Shown in pieces: positions 45,801-55,907 of a stretch of 64,000 nucleotides of DNA (positions are counted from its first letter, which is position 1; every line of letters starts with the position of its first letter). The position numbers were made by a program, and so were the translations under genes. The notes below the pieces were generated by a model. That model worked only from the letters and a program-made list of their open reading frames with translations. It was not told where the DNA came from and searched no databases. Where the stretch lies: assembly GCA_029204045.2 (NCBI GenBank), contig CM055080.1:9561491-9625490 (forward strand). The letters are read 5' to 3'. This DNA is from Tillandsia leiboldiana (Eukaryota > Streptophyta > Magnoliopsida > Poales > Bromeliaceae).

Positions 45801-47485
45801 CCAGTATAATAGGGTTGGCACCTGCAAGATCACGTATACGTGCCAAAAAACTTCCATTGAAGTCAACAATGTCAACCTACAGATAGCAACCAGAAGAAAA
45901 TAACAAAGAAAAACAGAAAAGAATCAGCAACAGGAATATCATACGAAAATACACATACTCATTACTAGTAGCATTCTCATGAAATTTCACCATCTTATAC
46001 ATCTGTGACTGTGCATTACTATTTACAAATTAACCAAAAAGAACTGAATATTTAAATATTTTCCTATTTCTCTCTCTTTTGTCCTAGTCTCCTAGATCTC
46101 TAGAACAAACATGTTTCTGCCTGATTTCATATAAAAGTTGCACTTCAAGCTACACTAAGAATAAAAAGTACAAGAGGATAACAATTGCATAAAAGGAGAT
46201 TCCACAATCTTTATTGAGGAATTAACATATCCTAATATGCATTGCCAAATTTACCAGTTTGACTATTAGCACTTTCTCATGCCGGAGGTGAGACAGCTTT
46301 TCTCGTAGCTCTTCTGCTGAAACAAATTGTTTTCCACCAGGATAGCCACCATGTCCACCAACGGCAGTTACCATGTGCCCATGCGACAATAGCCGACATC
46401 TCCCACAAAGAATAGTCCTCAATTGGCGGTGCCTCTTCTTCTATACTCCACAAGAACAAAACAATGCACATTGTTACATCATACACTCAGTATGATCGAC
46501 TTAGTATGGAACTAACTGACATTTAACCACCAGAAAATAGTAGAGACGGAGATCTGAGAATTGGAAAAAAAAAATCTTGATAAAGTTATGAGGTAAATTG
46601 TAGTACTACCCGAATTTCTAATCAAGTTTCATTTTTGCGGAAGCATCGTGCATAGATGTGGGGATGCAAGCAATAAATTCTCACAAAGCAAATCAAATGA
46701 TCTGAAAGATTAGAGAATAAAATCAATTTTTTTTCACAGGTTAGGTCGTCATTTTCAAATGATCCCAATCCAAGGTCATTCCATAAATTCTGTACATTTT
46801 TACCTTTAATCAAATTATAATACACCAAATCCAACAATCAAAACCAATCAATAACTATAAATCAAACCGAATCTGCGCATCGCACAGGAATAAAAACTAG
46901 TCTTAATCCGGTATTTATCTACACGAATACATATTAACCTGAAATGTAAATGTAGTTGAATTACTAAGAACTTGACTCCTATCAAATTCCTACGATTGAT
47001 TCAGAATCAACGACCAACTCAAACGAGCTTCATACCAATTCGTAGGTCTCCGGATCGACGAATCCCGGGGCGCCCGTTTCACGAGTCTGGAGCGGAGCTC
47101 CGCAGCCGTAGCAGGAGGCGATACTGGAGGGGAGTTGCTGCGGCTTCTTCTTCTTCTTTTCCTTCCTCGTCGTCTTCTTCGTCGCCGCCTCCTGCTTCTC
47201 AATCTCCTTGAGGACGAGGGCGGCGGCGGCGGCGGAGTGGTGGTGCTCGAGGAATATCTCGCCGCGGGTTGGCGCGGCGGCCCCGGCGCCCTCGGGCTCC
47301 GCCGCCTCGGCGGCGGCGGCGACGGCGGCAGAGGAGAAGGAGGGGGGAGGGGGAGGGGAGCGAGACGCGCGGAGGAGGGAGAGGCGGGAGGGGTTGCGAG
47401 GGTTTAGGGTTTTGGGGAAAGGGTGGAGGGGATTAGGGTTTTGAGGGGAGAGGGAGAGGAGGAGCGACGCGGCGTTGGGCGCCAT
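26473..47485 (-). CDS. NOA1: NOA1/RIF1, plastid circularly permuted GTPase (YqeH class)
   Basis: Thirteen exons on the minus strand: 47036-47485, 46255-46440, 45790-45876, 45636-45715, 43587-43668, 42804-42824, 41388-41433, 32410-32528, 30864-30977, 30675-30773, 30489-30578, 28897-29006, 26473-26731. They total 1743 nt (580 aa), all in phase. The N-terminal ~45 residues are Ser/Leu/Arg-rich, a likely transit peptide. A zinc finger follows (C125-x2-C128, C162-x2-C165). Then G4 TKVD (240-243), G5 SSK (276-278), the P-loop GSANVGKS (303-310), G2 PGTT (341-344) and G3 DTPG (361-364). This permuted order G4-G5-G1-G2-G3 defines the YqeH class. The C-terminus ends ESRPKWYY. NOA1 is needed for plastid ribosome function; an earlier claim of NO synthase activity was withdrawn. 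Intron 7 (32529-41387) contains the palindromic MULE. Confidence 0.95.
27236..27997. mobile_element. hAT-type element, 762 bp, NOA1 intron 12
   Basis: The left end CTGGGAATCAAGTGCCGCC and the right end GTGCCACGGCACTTAATTCCTTG are inverted relatives of the CAAGGATTTAAGT family. It is flanked by an exact 8-bp duplication GTTTATAT (27228-27235 and 27998-28005). Internally, about 190 bp around CACATGATTTTACAATAAAC is duplicated in tandem (near 27420 and 27620), and 27330-27375 has a hairpin of ACTCATTGGGTATCGCTCG. Confidence 0.8.
28454..28798. mobile_element. hAT-type MITE, NOA1 intron 12
   Basis: It starts CAAGGATTTAAGTGCCGTGG and ends GGATACTTAAATCTTTG. The GC-rich subterminal parts (GGCACGGTACGGCACGGTGC and mirrored CGTGCCGATGG) flank an AT-rich core. 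The flanks CCTACAAT and CCTATAAC are only a rough 8-bp match. Confidence 0.75.
29379..29689. mobile_element. hAT-type MITE, NOA1 intron 11
   Basis: It starts CAAAGATTTAAGTGTTGTGG and ends ATACTTAAATCCTTA, with an exact 8-bp duplication GTTTTCTG (29371-29378 and 29690-29697). The core is shared with 28454-28798. Confidence 0.8.
31886..32233. mobile_element. hAT-type MITE, diverged, NOA1 intron 8
   Basis: It starts CAAGAATTTAAGTCCTGTGG and ends CAGACACTTAAATCCTTG. The flanking 8-mers AATTTTGT and AATTTTCA match partially. It is the most diverged of the copies with two ends. Confidence 0.65.
32929..33262. mobile_element. hAT-type MITE, inverted orientation, NOA1 intron 7
   Basis: It starts CAAGGATTTAAGTATCCATC and ends GTGCCACGGCACTTAAATCCTTG, flanked by an exact 8-bp duplication GTTGGTGA (32921-32928 and 33263-33270). 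Relative to 28454-28798 it is inverted. It lies about 220 bp from the palindromic MULE. Confidence 0.85.
33607..33812 (+). repeat. TC-rich simple sequence in the left arm of the palindrome
   Basis: CTCTCTCTC blocks alternate with GCTCGCTCGCTAGGGC units. Its inverted partner is at about 40985-41195, as purine-rich GAGAGA/GCGAGC. The Ser-Glu-Arg frames it creates are composition artefacts. Confidence 0.8.
34655..35524 (+). CDS. Plant mobile domain (PMD/DUF1985-like) protein, left arm copy
   Basis: An uninterrupted 289-codon frame from MVSTRAMSSSRVAKEATTSS. After a basic, Ser-rich N-terminus and a CERC motif come EQMALLRTTPFASYIDLPPL, LLSFWDEENRGVRIGDTFIP, LIPDEIAVLVGLPTQGEQIE, and later ALYRYIDDIHRIDDYAWGHT with VYNFLVSSISKASR. 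The W(D)...F..G....P...DEIAVL.GLP pattern is that of the plant mobile domain and the related DUF1985 domain, found in MULEs and in domesticated host genes such as MAIN. The last ~40 residues look like read-through into low-complexity sequence, so the true exon may end earlier. It points toward the centre of the palindrome. Confidence 0.65.
   Translation: MVSTRAMSSSRVAKEATTSSHGRRNSPTKTQLVCERCFPKHLYNTMNVQESPKTEANYTTAGPALREVISTEQMALLRTTPFASYIDLPPLKQDLVLVDTLLSFWDEENRGVRIGDTFIPLIPDEIAVLVGLPTQGEQIEWSKKSINSNIFDKYFNGEYKHADKRILRHILYTLAGQQGGDAVTDFVSIFVLYVFATVLFPTSHYNVPKALYRYIDDIHRIDDYAWGHTVYNFLVSSISKASRNVKRRNRGDEIWAIYLSPCEYSGGLVKFNCKFSCSGALVKGNTCKS
35581..36425 (+). repeat. ~96-bp minisatellite rich in GTACCGGTAC, left arm
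   Basis: About eight head-to-tail units, marked by GAACTTGGATGTGTACCG at 93-97 bp spacing (35761, 35858, 35951, 36048, 36142, 36239, 36336). Each unit has two or three copies of the 10-bp palindrome GTACCGGTAC (or one-base variants), plus GATTGCAAGTGTGAGGCTTT. More GTACCGGTAC sites lie at 34130-34200, near the outer end. Confidence 0.9.
37034..37279 (+). CDS. Short charged ORF of the palindromic element, left arm
   Basis: 81 codons: MRLTVGNITARPGTKRMLHM, then a Lys/Glu-rich helical stretch (KKRFEEGFKKLEDGLKKILD) and an acidic His/Asp-rich end. It may be a downstream exon of the PMD-like gene 1.5 kb upstream, since such proteins often end in charged, low-complexity tails. No splice link was established. 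Conserved in the right arm with a few substitutions. Confidence 0.4.
   Translation: MRLTVGNITARPGTKRMLHMESLDKDFQSMKKRFEEGFKKLEDGLKKILDFPRCRHDDTISGDAGPSSSHQPDDDAAHEDE
37347..37395. other. Centre of the palindrome (loop)
   Basis: Left arm sequence ATCATTGTAC ends at 37346 and its inverse GTACAATGAT resumes at 37396. Even inside, AAATATTA and TAATATTT keep imperfect pairing, so the truly unpaired loop is about 20 nt around GTGCTAAATTTTCG. Confidence 0.85.
37463..37708 (-). CDS. Short charged ORF of the palindromic element, right arm
   Basis: The inverted copy of the 37034-37279 frame, also 81 codons. It differs at several residues near the C-terminus (for example DFLGCRHDDTIPGDAGPSFS in place of DFPRCRHDDTISGDAGPSSS) and remains open. 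Confidence 0.4.
   Translation of the reverse strand: MRLTVGNITARPGTKRMLHMESLDKDFQSMKKRFEEGFKKLEDGLKKILDFLGCRHDDTIPGDAGPSFSHQPDHDATHEDE
38322..39165 (-). repeat. ~96-bp minisatellite rich in GTACCGGTAC, right arm
   Basis: The inverted counterpart of 35581-36425, with the same unit number and nearly the same sequence. A few GTACCGGTAC sites differ between arms (for example GTATCGGTAC at 38658), giving independent point changes to date the arms. Confidence 0.9.
39218..40087 (-). CDS. Plant mobile domain (PMD/DUF1985-like) protein, right arm copy
   Basis: The inverted copy of the left-arm ORF, again 289 codons and uninterrupted. Differences are confined to ASRHVKRWNRG (left ASRNVKRRNRG) and FNCNFNCSG (left FNCKFSCSG). 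It faces the left copy across the centre of the palindrome and is transcribed in the same direction as NOA1. Confidence 0.65.
   Translation of the reverse strand: MVSTRAMSSSRVAKEATTSSHGRRNSPTKTQLVCERCFPKHLYNTMNVQESPKTEANYTTAGPALREVISTEQMALLRTTPFASYIDLPPLKQDLVLVDTLLSFWDEENRGVRIGDTFIPLIPDEIAVLVGLPTQGEQIEWSKKSINSNIFDKYFNGEYKHADKRILRHILYTLAGQQGGDAVTDFVSIFVLYVFATVLFPTSHYNVPKALYRYIDDIHRIDDYAWGHTVYNFLVSSISKASRHVKRWNRGDEIWAIYLSPCEYSGGLVKFNCNFNCSGALVKGNTCKS
40985..41195 (-). repeat. GA-rich simple sequence in the right arm of the palindrome
   Basis: Purine-rich GAGAGA and GCGAGC repeats, inverse of 33607-33812, with length differences between arms. On the NOA1 sense strand this is a long CT tract about 200-400 bp after the exon 7 donor. 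Confidence 0.8.
42804..42824 (-). other. NOA1: 21-nt microexon (exon 6) of NOA1
   Basis: Exon 6 encodes only seven residues, GRDVYIL, between a TGCAG acceptor and a GTAAGC donor. It joins ...QKEKK (exon 5) to the P-loop GSANVGKS (exon 7). Skipping it would keep the frame but delete the beta strand leading into the P-loop. Confidence 0.9.
44621..45486. mobile_element. PIF/Harbinger (Tourist-like) element, NOA1 intron 4
   Basis: The ends GGCCCCGTTTGTTTCGG and CTGAACCAAACGCAACC are inverted relatives with a TAA direct repeat (44618-44620 and 45487-45489). Inner terminal motifs GGTCTTGTTCCAGC and GCTTGTTCC also mirror. The AT-rich core has two direct copies of an AATAAATATAATTTTAATTATTG block (about 44810 and 45030). 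No transposase. Confidence 0.65.
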
Positions 47486-47502
47486 TGCGATGGCGCTGTG
47501 TA

Positions 47503-47567
<65 letters not shown>

Positions 47568-47569
<2 letters not shown>

Positions 47570-47736
47570 AAAATGCTATCTGTACACCCCTTTCGGGGTG
47601 TACATCATACACCCCACCCATCTAAGGATGGGGGTGTGATGATAGGTCACTTGATGTGACCCGTAAAAAATATCGCTACCATTAAAATAGTGGAGGTGTA
47701 TGATGTACACCCCTTCGGGGTGTACATGTAGCATTG

Positions 47737-47739
<3 letters not shown>
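47568..47739. mobile_element. 172-bp Mutator-type MITE, copy 3, next to the NOA1 start
   Basis: It begins GGAAAATGCTATCTGTACAC and ends TGTACATGTAGCATTGCTC. Its length is exactly 172 bp and it is nearly identical to copy 1. It is flanked by ATATATATA on both sides, so the 9-bp duplication is consistent but not independently informative. It lies 83 bp from the NOA1 start codon. Confidence 0.85.
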
Positions 47740-47783
<44 letters not shown>

Positions 47784-47807
47784 GTAATATTTATATATAT
47801 TTTTTAA

Positions 47808-48003
47808 GGGCCATGCTACATGTACACCCCCCTAAGGGGTGTACATCATACACCCCCACCCATCTAGGGTGGGGGTGTATTTTAGGGGTCACATCAAATA
47901 AATTTTAGGGGTCACATCATGTGACCCCTCATCACACCCCCACCCTAGATGGGTGGGGGTGTATGATGTACACCCCTTAGGGGGTGTACACATAGCATTT
48001 TCT
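47808..48003. mobile_element. 196-bp Mutator-type MITE, longer variant
   Basis: It begins GGGCCATGCTACATGTACAC and ends GTACACATAGCATTTTCT, with an exact 9-bp duplication ATTTTTTAA (47799-47807 and 48004-48012). The extra length comes from an internal repeat of TTTTAGGGGTCACATCA (near 47880 and 47907). Confidence 0.85.
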
Positions 48004-48078
48004 ATTTTTTAAAGCGCAAAACGCAAATAAATTTTTTATTATTAAATTTATATTAAAATTTATGTTAATATAAAATTA

Positions 48079-48132
<54 letters not shown>

Positions 48133-49253
48133 ATATGAATATCAATATAAATTTAATAATAAAAAAATTATAAATAAAATTAGATTTGTATTTTTAAAAA
48201 TATATAAACTCTATTTTTTTTTTAGATATCTATTAACTTATGTATCTATTTATTTTCTTTTTAACTTATATTAATTTTTATATTGTAGTTTGCGTGATGA
48301 CTCTTAATCTTTTCCATTCTATTATAACGATTTTTTTCTCAATAATTATTTTTATTAAATCATTTTTTTTATCAAAATTTTCTATTGAATTGATTTTTAA
48401 TAAACTGATCCACTTCTTAATTATTTTTATTGAACCGGTACTTCTCGAATGTTTTTTCTTTTTTAATTCTCAAAATTTTAATTACCGCTGCTTCGTCCTC
48501 CTCAATATATGTAGAAAATTTGGTAAAAATATAGATATACCCCTCAACTAAAATAAATTTTGAAACAAACCCATCAACCTCAATCCCAATATTATAGTCC
48601 ACGCAGTGATTCCTACCCTTTTCAATTTTATTATAGTGATTCTTTTCAATTTCATTATACCTGTTCTTTTCTCAACAATTATTTTTATTAAACCGATTTT
48701 TTTTAAAATTTTTTAATTTTTTAAAATTTTTATTAAATCAGTCCTTATTTTTATTAAACCGGTCCTTCTTAAATATTTTTTTTCAATCCTTAAAATTTTA
48801 ACTGCTGTTGTTCGTTCTCCTCTATGTATATAGAGAGAAAAAAGAAAACTACAACTTGTCACACACTCAGAAAAAATAATAAAAATATAAATAGCTCCCT
48901 CAACTAAAATAAATTTCCAAACAAACCCATCTACTTTAAGTTTTAATTTTTTTTAAAAAAAAATGCTTCTTATACACACGAAATTAGGTATATGATATAC
49001 ACTTTATTTATTTCAGAATAAAATAAATTTTATTAGTCACTTCAAAATGAATAATAGTTAAATTTTTATCCTATAATAAATGAAATATATATCGTACATC
49101 TAATTTTGAATGGACGAATAATATTATTTTATTTTTTATTTTTTTATTTTTTAAGCTCAATTGAACTATTGGTCCTCAAAAGCGAAAAGTTGTTTCTATT
49201 TTTTTTTTTTTCGTTTTTTTTTAAGGAGAAAGTTGCTTCTAATGTTAAAAAAT
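48004..49253. other. AT-rich intergenic DNA
   Basis: It includes a (TA)n tract at about 48083-48129 and two diverged direct copies of a segment with TTTTTCTCAATAATTATTTTTATTAAA and ...CTCCTC (about 48320-48500 and 48650-48830). Short frames here are composition-driven. No gene is seen. Confidence 0.5.
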
Positions 49254-49717
49254 AGCAGCTACAAATATTTTTTTTTTTTTTTTGATTAAACAGAGTTATA
49301 CCTTATTTTTGAGAGATACAGAGTAATCGGGGTGTCTCCCCGCACATGGTGAGGGTTAAAACCCTTCAGCAGAGTAAGCAAAATAAAGTTTCAGCCCTCA
49401 ATGGTCCCTAAAAAAAACAACAACAGCAATAGTAGCTTAAAACCTAAACAACAAGTCTATAATCAGACTATAATTTCTCCCAAAATCGTCGCAAGAGCAA
49501 GCTGGGTCGACGCCCATCCGTCGTGGCTTCGCCCCAGTGTAGTGCCGGCATCCAGAAATTAGCGCAGAAAAAGAAATGAAAATCCCTGTGCTTAGCAATC
49601 CCAGTAGAGACCTCCCAGATTAAACACACATGTAAGTTGCCAATAGGTAACCGGCTTCGTAAACAATAGCTCAACAACACCATACCCGGCAATTAAAGAA
49701 ACCCCACCCCTGCTGCT

Positions 49718-50134
49718 TTTTGAGGTAAAGGCAGCATGCTGCCGCTTCATTCAATGCATTGATGAATTTAGCTACAATGGTCAAGGCAACCAGGCCTTGA
49801 AGGAGAAAAAAAGAAAAGAAAGGAAGAAAAGAAGAAAAGAAAAAGAAAAATAAAAAATAAAAAAATAAGGAAGAAAGAAGTCAAAAAGACAGAGCTCTAA
49901 GACACAAACTAAGGGCATGATCCAGACCAGGACTCCAACCGCTCTTGAGCAACGGCGCGCATAAGGCCCGAATTGCTGGATACCGAATCGAACCTCTTAC
50001 TGTTCCGCTCCAACCAGACCGTCCACCAAATTACCGCGATAGAGATGAGATCCCCTTGTCCTCTGGAGCTCCAACTCTTCGCGCCCGCCTTCCACAGCGC
50101 ACCAGCATTGGTGTAGCAATAAGATTTAGTAAAA
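49718..50134 (-). mobile_element. Second LINE 3' fragment inserted in the first
   Basis: 417 bp flanked by an exact 15-bp duplication CCCACCCCTGCTGCT (49703-49717 and 50135-50149), with a short T tail at the left. On the minus strand it encodes the end of a reverse-transcriptase zinc-binding region, ISIAVIWWTVWLERNSKRF, then a short C-terminus. It is a different LINE lineage from its host, judged by this motif. Confidence 0.85.
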
Positions 50135-50387
50135 CCCACCCCTGCTGCTGAAAGAAACATTTGCCATCATCACCCTAGATTAGAGACCGAGACCTGCTGC
50201 AAAATCAACTGCCTGGATCGGATTTTACACAGATACTACTAATATGGTCGCCCCTGTTGCCCAAATGTAAAGACCCTTGATGCCCAGATGGTACATTGAA
50301 GCTCTCAACATCATGGCTCAAAGCTGTAGTTAAGGTCCCTCGTTGTCCCAATTTAGATCCCAGCATCGTTACAAGATTTAGTAAAAA

Positions 50388-50423
<36 letters not shown>

Positions 50424-52057
50424 AAGCCTGATGTGTCCAAATAGCATGGTGAAGGATAATTAAGTGGGCCCCAAATGGATGCAGATAAAGAGGGGCGGCA
50501 AGTGTGAACTACCAATGAAAGATCCGGGCATGTCAACCGCTAAAAACCACCCAGGCTACTATTAGAGTTCCCGGAGCTTCAATCAAGCCGGATTTAAGTC
50601 CCCTTCACAGCAATAACCTTACCTGGACCGTAAATCAACACCGAAGGTCGGCGTCAATGCTTTCCCTTGGACCCATTTAAACATCAAAACCAGTCAGTTG
50701 ACATCTTGAAATTCAGACCGGTTTCCATGAAGAGCCTCATTCGAACAAAGAAGAGAAGCTAGCTGTGAAGCTAATAAACCAGGAAAAGTCCGAAGACAAA
50801 AAAGACAAGGAAAGAAGCTAGAGAATACACCGGCTGTAGTAGAAGTTTCAACATTTAATTCCGTAGATATCTAGATCAAAACTTTAGAACCCAGCCGCGG
50901 CAGTGATTCGATAATTCCATCTGAGGTAGTCCAGATTTAGAAATTCATGCAACACTGCCCCATTACCTATAAGAATCCAGATTTTACAAGGCCCGAAAGA
51001 GGGACCCTTGCAAAAAGGTAGCATTTTATATCCTTGGCAAAGAAGTAGACTCCTCCCTGCCATGAGGTCCATTTCTTCCGGTTTTTTGGGAACAACCTCA
51101 AACAGACAAAGAGAAGGAAGCTAGCTGTGAAGCCAGCCGCGGCAGTGATTCGATAATTCCGTCCAAGTAGAGTCCAGATTAGATATTCAAACTACACCGC
51201 CCCATCAGTCCCAATTGTTTATTTGGAATCCAAAACTCTAGAGGGCCCGAAAGAAAAGAGACAACCAATCAGCCTAAGCAACTCATTAAGCTTCAGGCGC
51301 CCAGGATAATCGCATCATCAAGAGAAGCCGTTCTGTAGCTCCCCGCCAAAAAAGCCGACCCATCCTCCCATCCCGAAAGTCAAATCAGTTGAACACGTAA
51401 ACCATACAGACTATGAAATGCGCGGCACCCCAAATATTTTCGTGAACTAAACCAACCAGTTTGACACAGAGCAATCAATTCCCAAATTCCAGCAGTTGTA
51501 GGCATCAAGTAGCACCAATACCCAAGCTTAAGAAGCATACATTCCTTAGTCTAGGATCCCCCCTCAAAATAATTTGATTTATTTATTTTTCCGCTTCAGA
51601 ACAACCGAAAAAGGCCTGGATTAAAAAAGACTTGAAGTCCAGAGGCTCCATCACTAGCACAAGCTGATATAAGGGATAGCCAAGAAAGAGCAGTCCACAG
51701 TCAAGGAGAACCAAAGTCCTTGCAGGAGTTTCCACCAATGAACTCCGATTGCCGGAGTCAGAGTCGGTCCTAGACGGGGGAGAGCCGATGACCAAGTTGG
51801 ATTAGCCACAAATCGCCAAGAGGTACTGAAGTGCCTTCGAGCCCAGATTAGAAGAAAACAGATCACATTCTCCCGTTGTCTTGGAGAAGGAGCAGAAGAA
51901 ATAGGAGTAACAGAAGAAAAGGATTAACCCCGGTGCGAAGGACCAAGAACGGTTGAACCCCCAAGGACACAAGTCCAGAAATTGAGGGTATAGATAATTC
52001 TTGAGACACTGGTGTTACTCTGGGAGGAGCAGTCATCGAAGATACGCCTGTTGCGTT

Positions 52058-53985
<1,928 letters not shown>

Positions 53986-54776
53986 GTTCTATCCAAAGTT
54001 TCCAGCAGGTAGCGGCAAAAAGGAGATCAAAGACTGTTTTATTTCGCCCCTTCAATGTCATCCTCGCCCCCCACCATCTACTCGTGAAATCCCCCGAGTA
54101 GTGATGTAGTCTGTACCATGTGCATGGCCAGAAAAGAAGTAACTTCTCCCAGATCGACCTTGCAAACTCGCAAAAGAAGAAGAGGTGATCCAAGTTTTCA
54201 TCTCCTGCGCGGCAGGTCATGCAGATAGATGGCCCCGCCCACCCTCTGTTTTGAAGGAGCTCCGCCGTGAGTAGCCTATATCTAGAGCAGCTACAAATAC
54301 TCATGATACAATATTCTTTTTGAGCAATAATGCTATTCATATACTTTAAAAACGGTACATAATATATATTTTATTTATCCGAAAGTAAAATTTTTTTTTA
54401 CTTATCATTTTAATGTGACAAATAAAATTCATCATATTTTTAGATGGATAAAATGTAATATATATATATATTTTAAAATGTACAAAAAAATCTTTTTTAT
54501 TTTTAAATAAAATTAAGAAAAATATTATTCTAAAAAAAGAAAATCTCTGCATCTTTTACTATAATTTACCAATTTTTTGTTTTAGTATTCCTCGTTATCA
54601 TTTTTCCTAACATTTTTCGTTAATTTTTCTATTAAAACAATCACATGCACGTGTGTTATAGATCATCTATTTTTCATCGCCTGAGATTCATCCAAAATAA
54701 CTAGGATTAAATCCAACCGAGTTCGAACCATTTTTATCAACCCATGTGCCGCACACGTGCATCATGGATCGTCATT

Positions 54777-54810
<34 letters not shown>

Positions 54811-55032
54811 CGTTGGTGACTCATCAAGAGTTATCAGTATCGAGCCCAAAGGAGTCCCATGCCTTTTGCATCAACTTTTGTGGGATATCTTCTACGCATA
54901 TAATCAACTGTCTCTGATGCAAATGGTAACAAATTTGATGATTGATATTCAAGTTTAAAGTCTAATTGCTTAATATTTCTAGTTAAATTTATTTTAAAAA
55001 TAAACGAAGCAAATAACATGCTATATTTATCT

Positions 55033-55073
<41 letters not shown>

Positions 55074-55104
55074 CTAGAAGTTAACATAGAATGCCAACTA
55101 AAAA

Positions 55105-55340
55105 TAAAATGAAAAATAATATGATACTAAAGTGCTATTATAAAATGATTATTGTTGTTAAATTTTTTATTTTTTGGTAAAAGAATGTATGGTTACGATG
55201 ATAGTGAGCCTCTAGAATTTAATGGATGATTAAAAAAATATTATGATCTAAATAATAAAAATGATCAAATCTAACGGCGAAAATTTTAGTAACACAAAGT
55301 GTTTGGTGCTATCAATAACATAGTAGTCGAACACGACTAT
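55105..55340. mobile_element. GGCTACTAT-family MITE
   Basis: It contains TGTATGGTTACGATGATAGTG, TATTATGATCTAAATAATAA and GGTGCTATCAATAACATAGTAGTCGAAC, in the same order as other copies. Left end eroded. Confidence 0.5.
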
Positions 55341-55582
55341 AGAATACTAAAATAAAAAAACAAAAGATTTTCCTTTAAAAATAAACATTGCTATTAATAC
55401 ATTCATAAAAATAAGAGAATATAAATCTTACACGCTTTTATCCCAAAATCCATAGTAGATTCTCGTCTCGTCAATATTTTTTTTTAAAAAAAGAAAAATC
55501 TAAAGGATTTTTAAACCCTAGGATAAGGTAGAGTAAGATTTACACTAGCATTTTTTTTTCAAAAAAATATACATTGTGTGAT

Positions 55583-55907
55583 TAGATATGCAAATGGATT
55601 TGGGTTGGTAAAGCTTTCGTCACGATCCGTCCCAAATGAGGGAATAAGTGAGAATAAAAAATACAAAAAAATATAATATATTTTAAATTTTTTCTGAACT
55701 ATCAAGTAAATAAAGCAGAAAATAGAAAATTATTATTAATTTTTTTATCTGTCCCATCCGCCAAAGACCCGTCCCGTTCCGTCCCAAATTTAACTGTAAA
55801 TGGGGACAAAAAATAAAATTAAAATTAATTTGTCTCAAATCCATCCCAATCTGACAATATGGAGACCTCTTCCGTCTCCTCCGGATCCGTCCCGTTTGCA
55901 TTTCTAC
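55583..55907. mobile_element. MITE-like element with ATGCAAATGG ends
   Basis: The left ATATGCAAATGGATTTGGGT and the right GATCCGTCCCGTTTGCATTT are inverted relatives. Internal CGATCCGTCCCAAATGAGGG and CCGTCCCAAATTTAACTG are a related direct pair. Not coding. Confidence 0.45.

Larger units (their letters stand above)
47486..48003. promoter_or_regulatory. NOA1 upstream region made of a (TA)n tract and two MULE MITEs
   Basis: Only about 20 bp of unique sequence (GCGATGGCGCTGTGTACAAAA) separate the NOA1 ATG from a 60-bp (TA)n tract (47508-47567). Next come a 172-bp MITE, another (TA)n tract and a 196-bp MITE. Any proximal promoter or 5' leader must therefore lie within repeats or beyond them. 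The (TA)n could supply TATA-like sequence; that is inference. Confidence 0.5.

Noticed and set aside
47433..47659. Tyr-Ile repeat frames over (TA)n tracts (also 52964, 62886, 63212)
   Set aside because: TA dinucleotides translate as endless Tyr-Ile; not genes.
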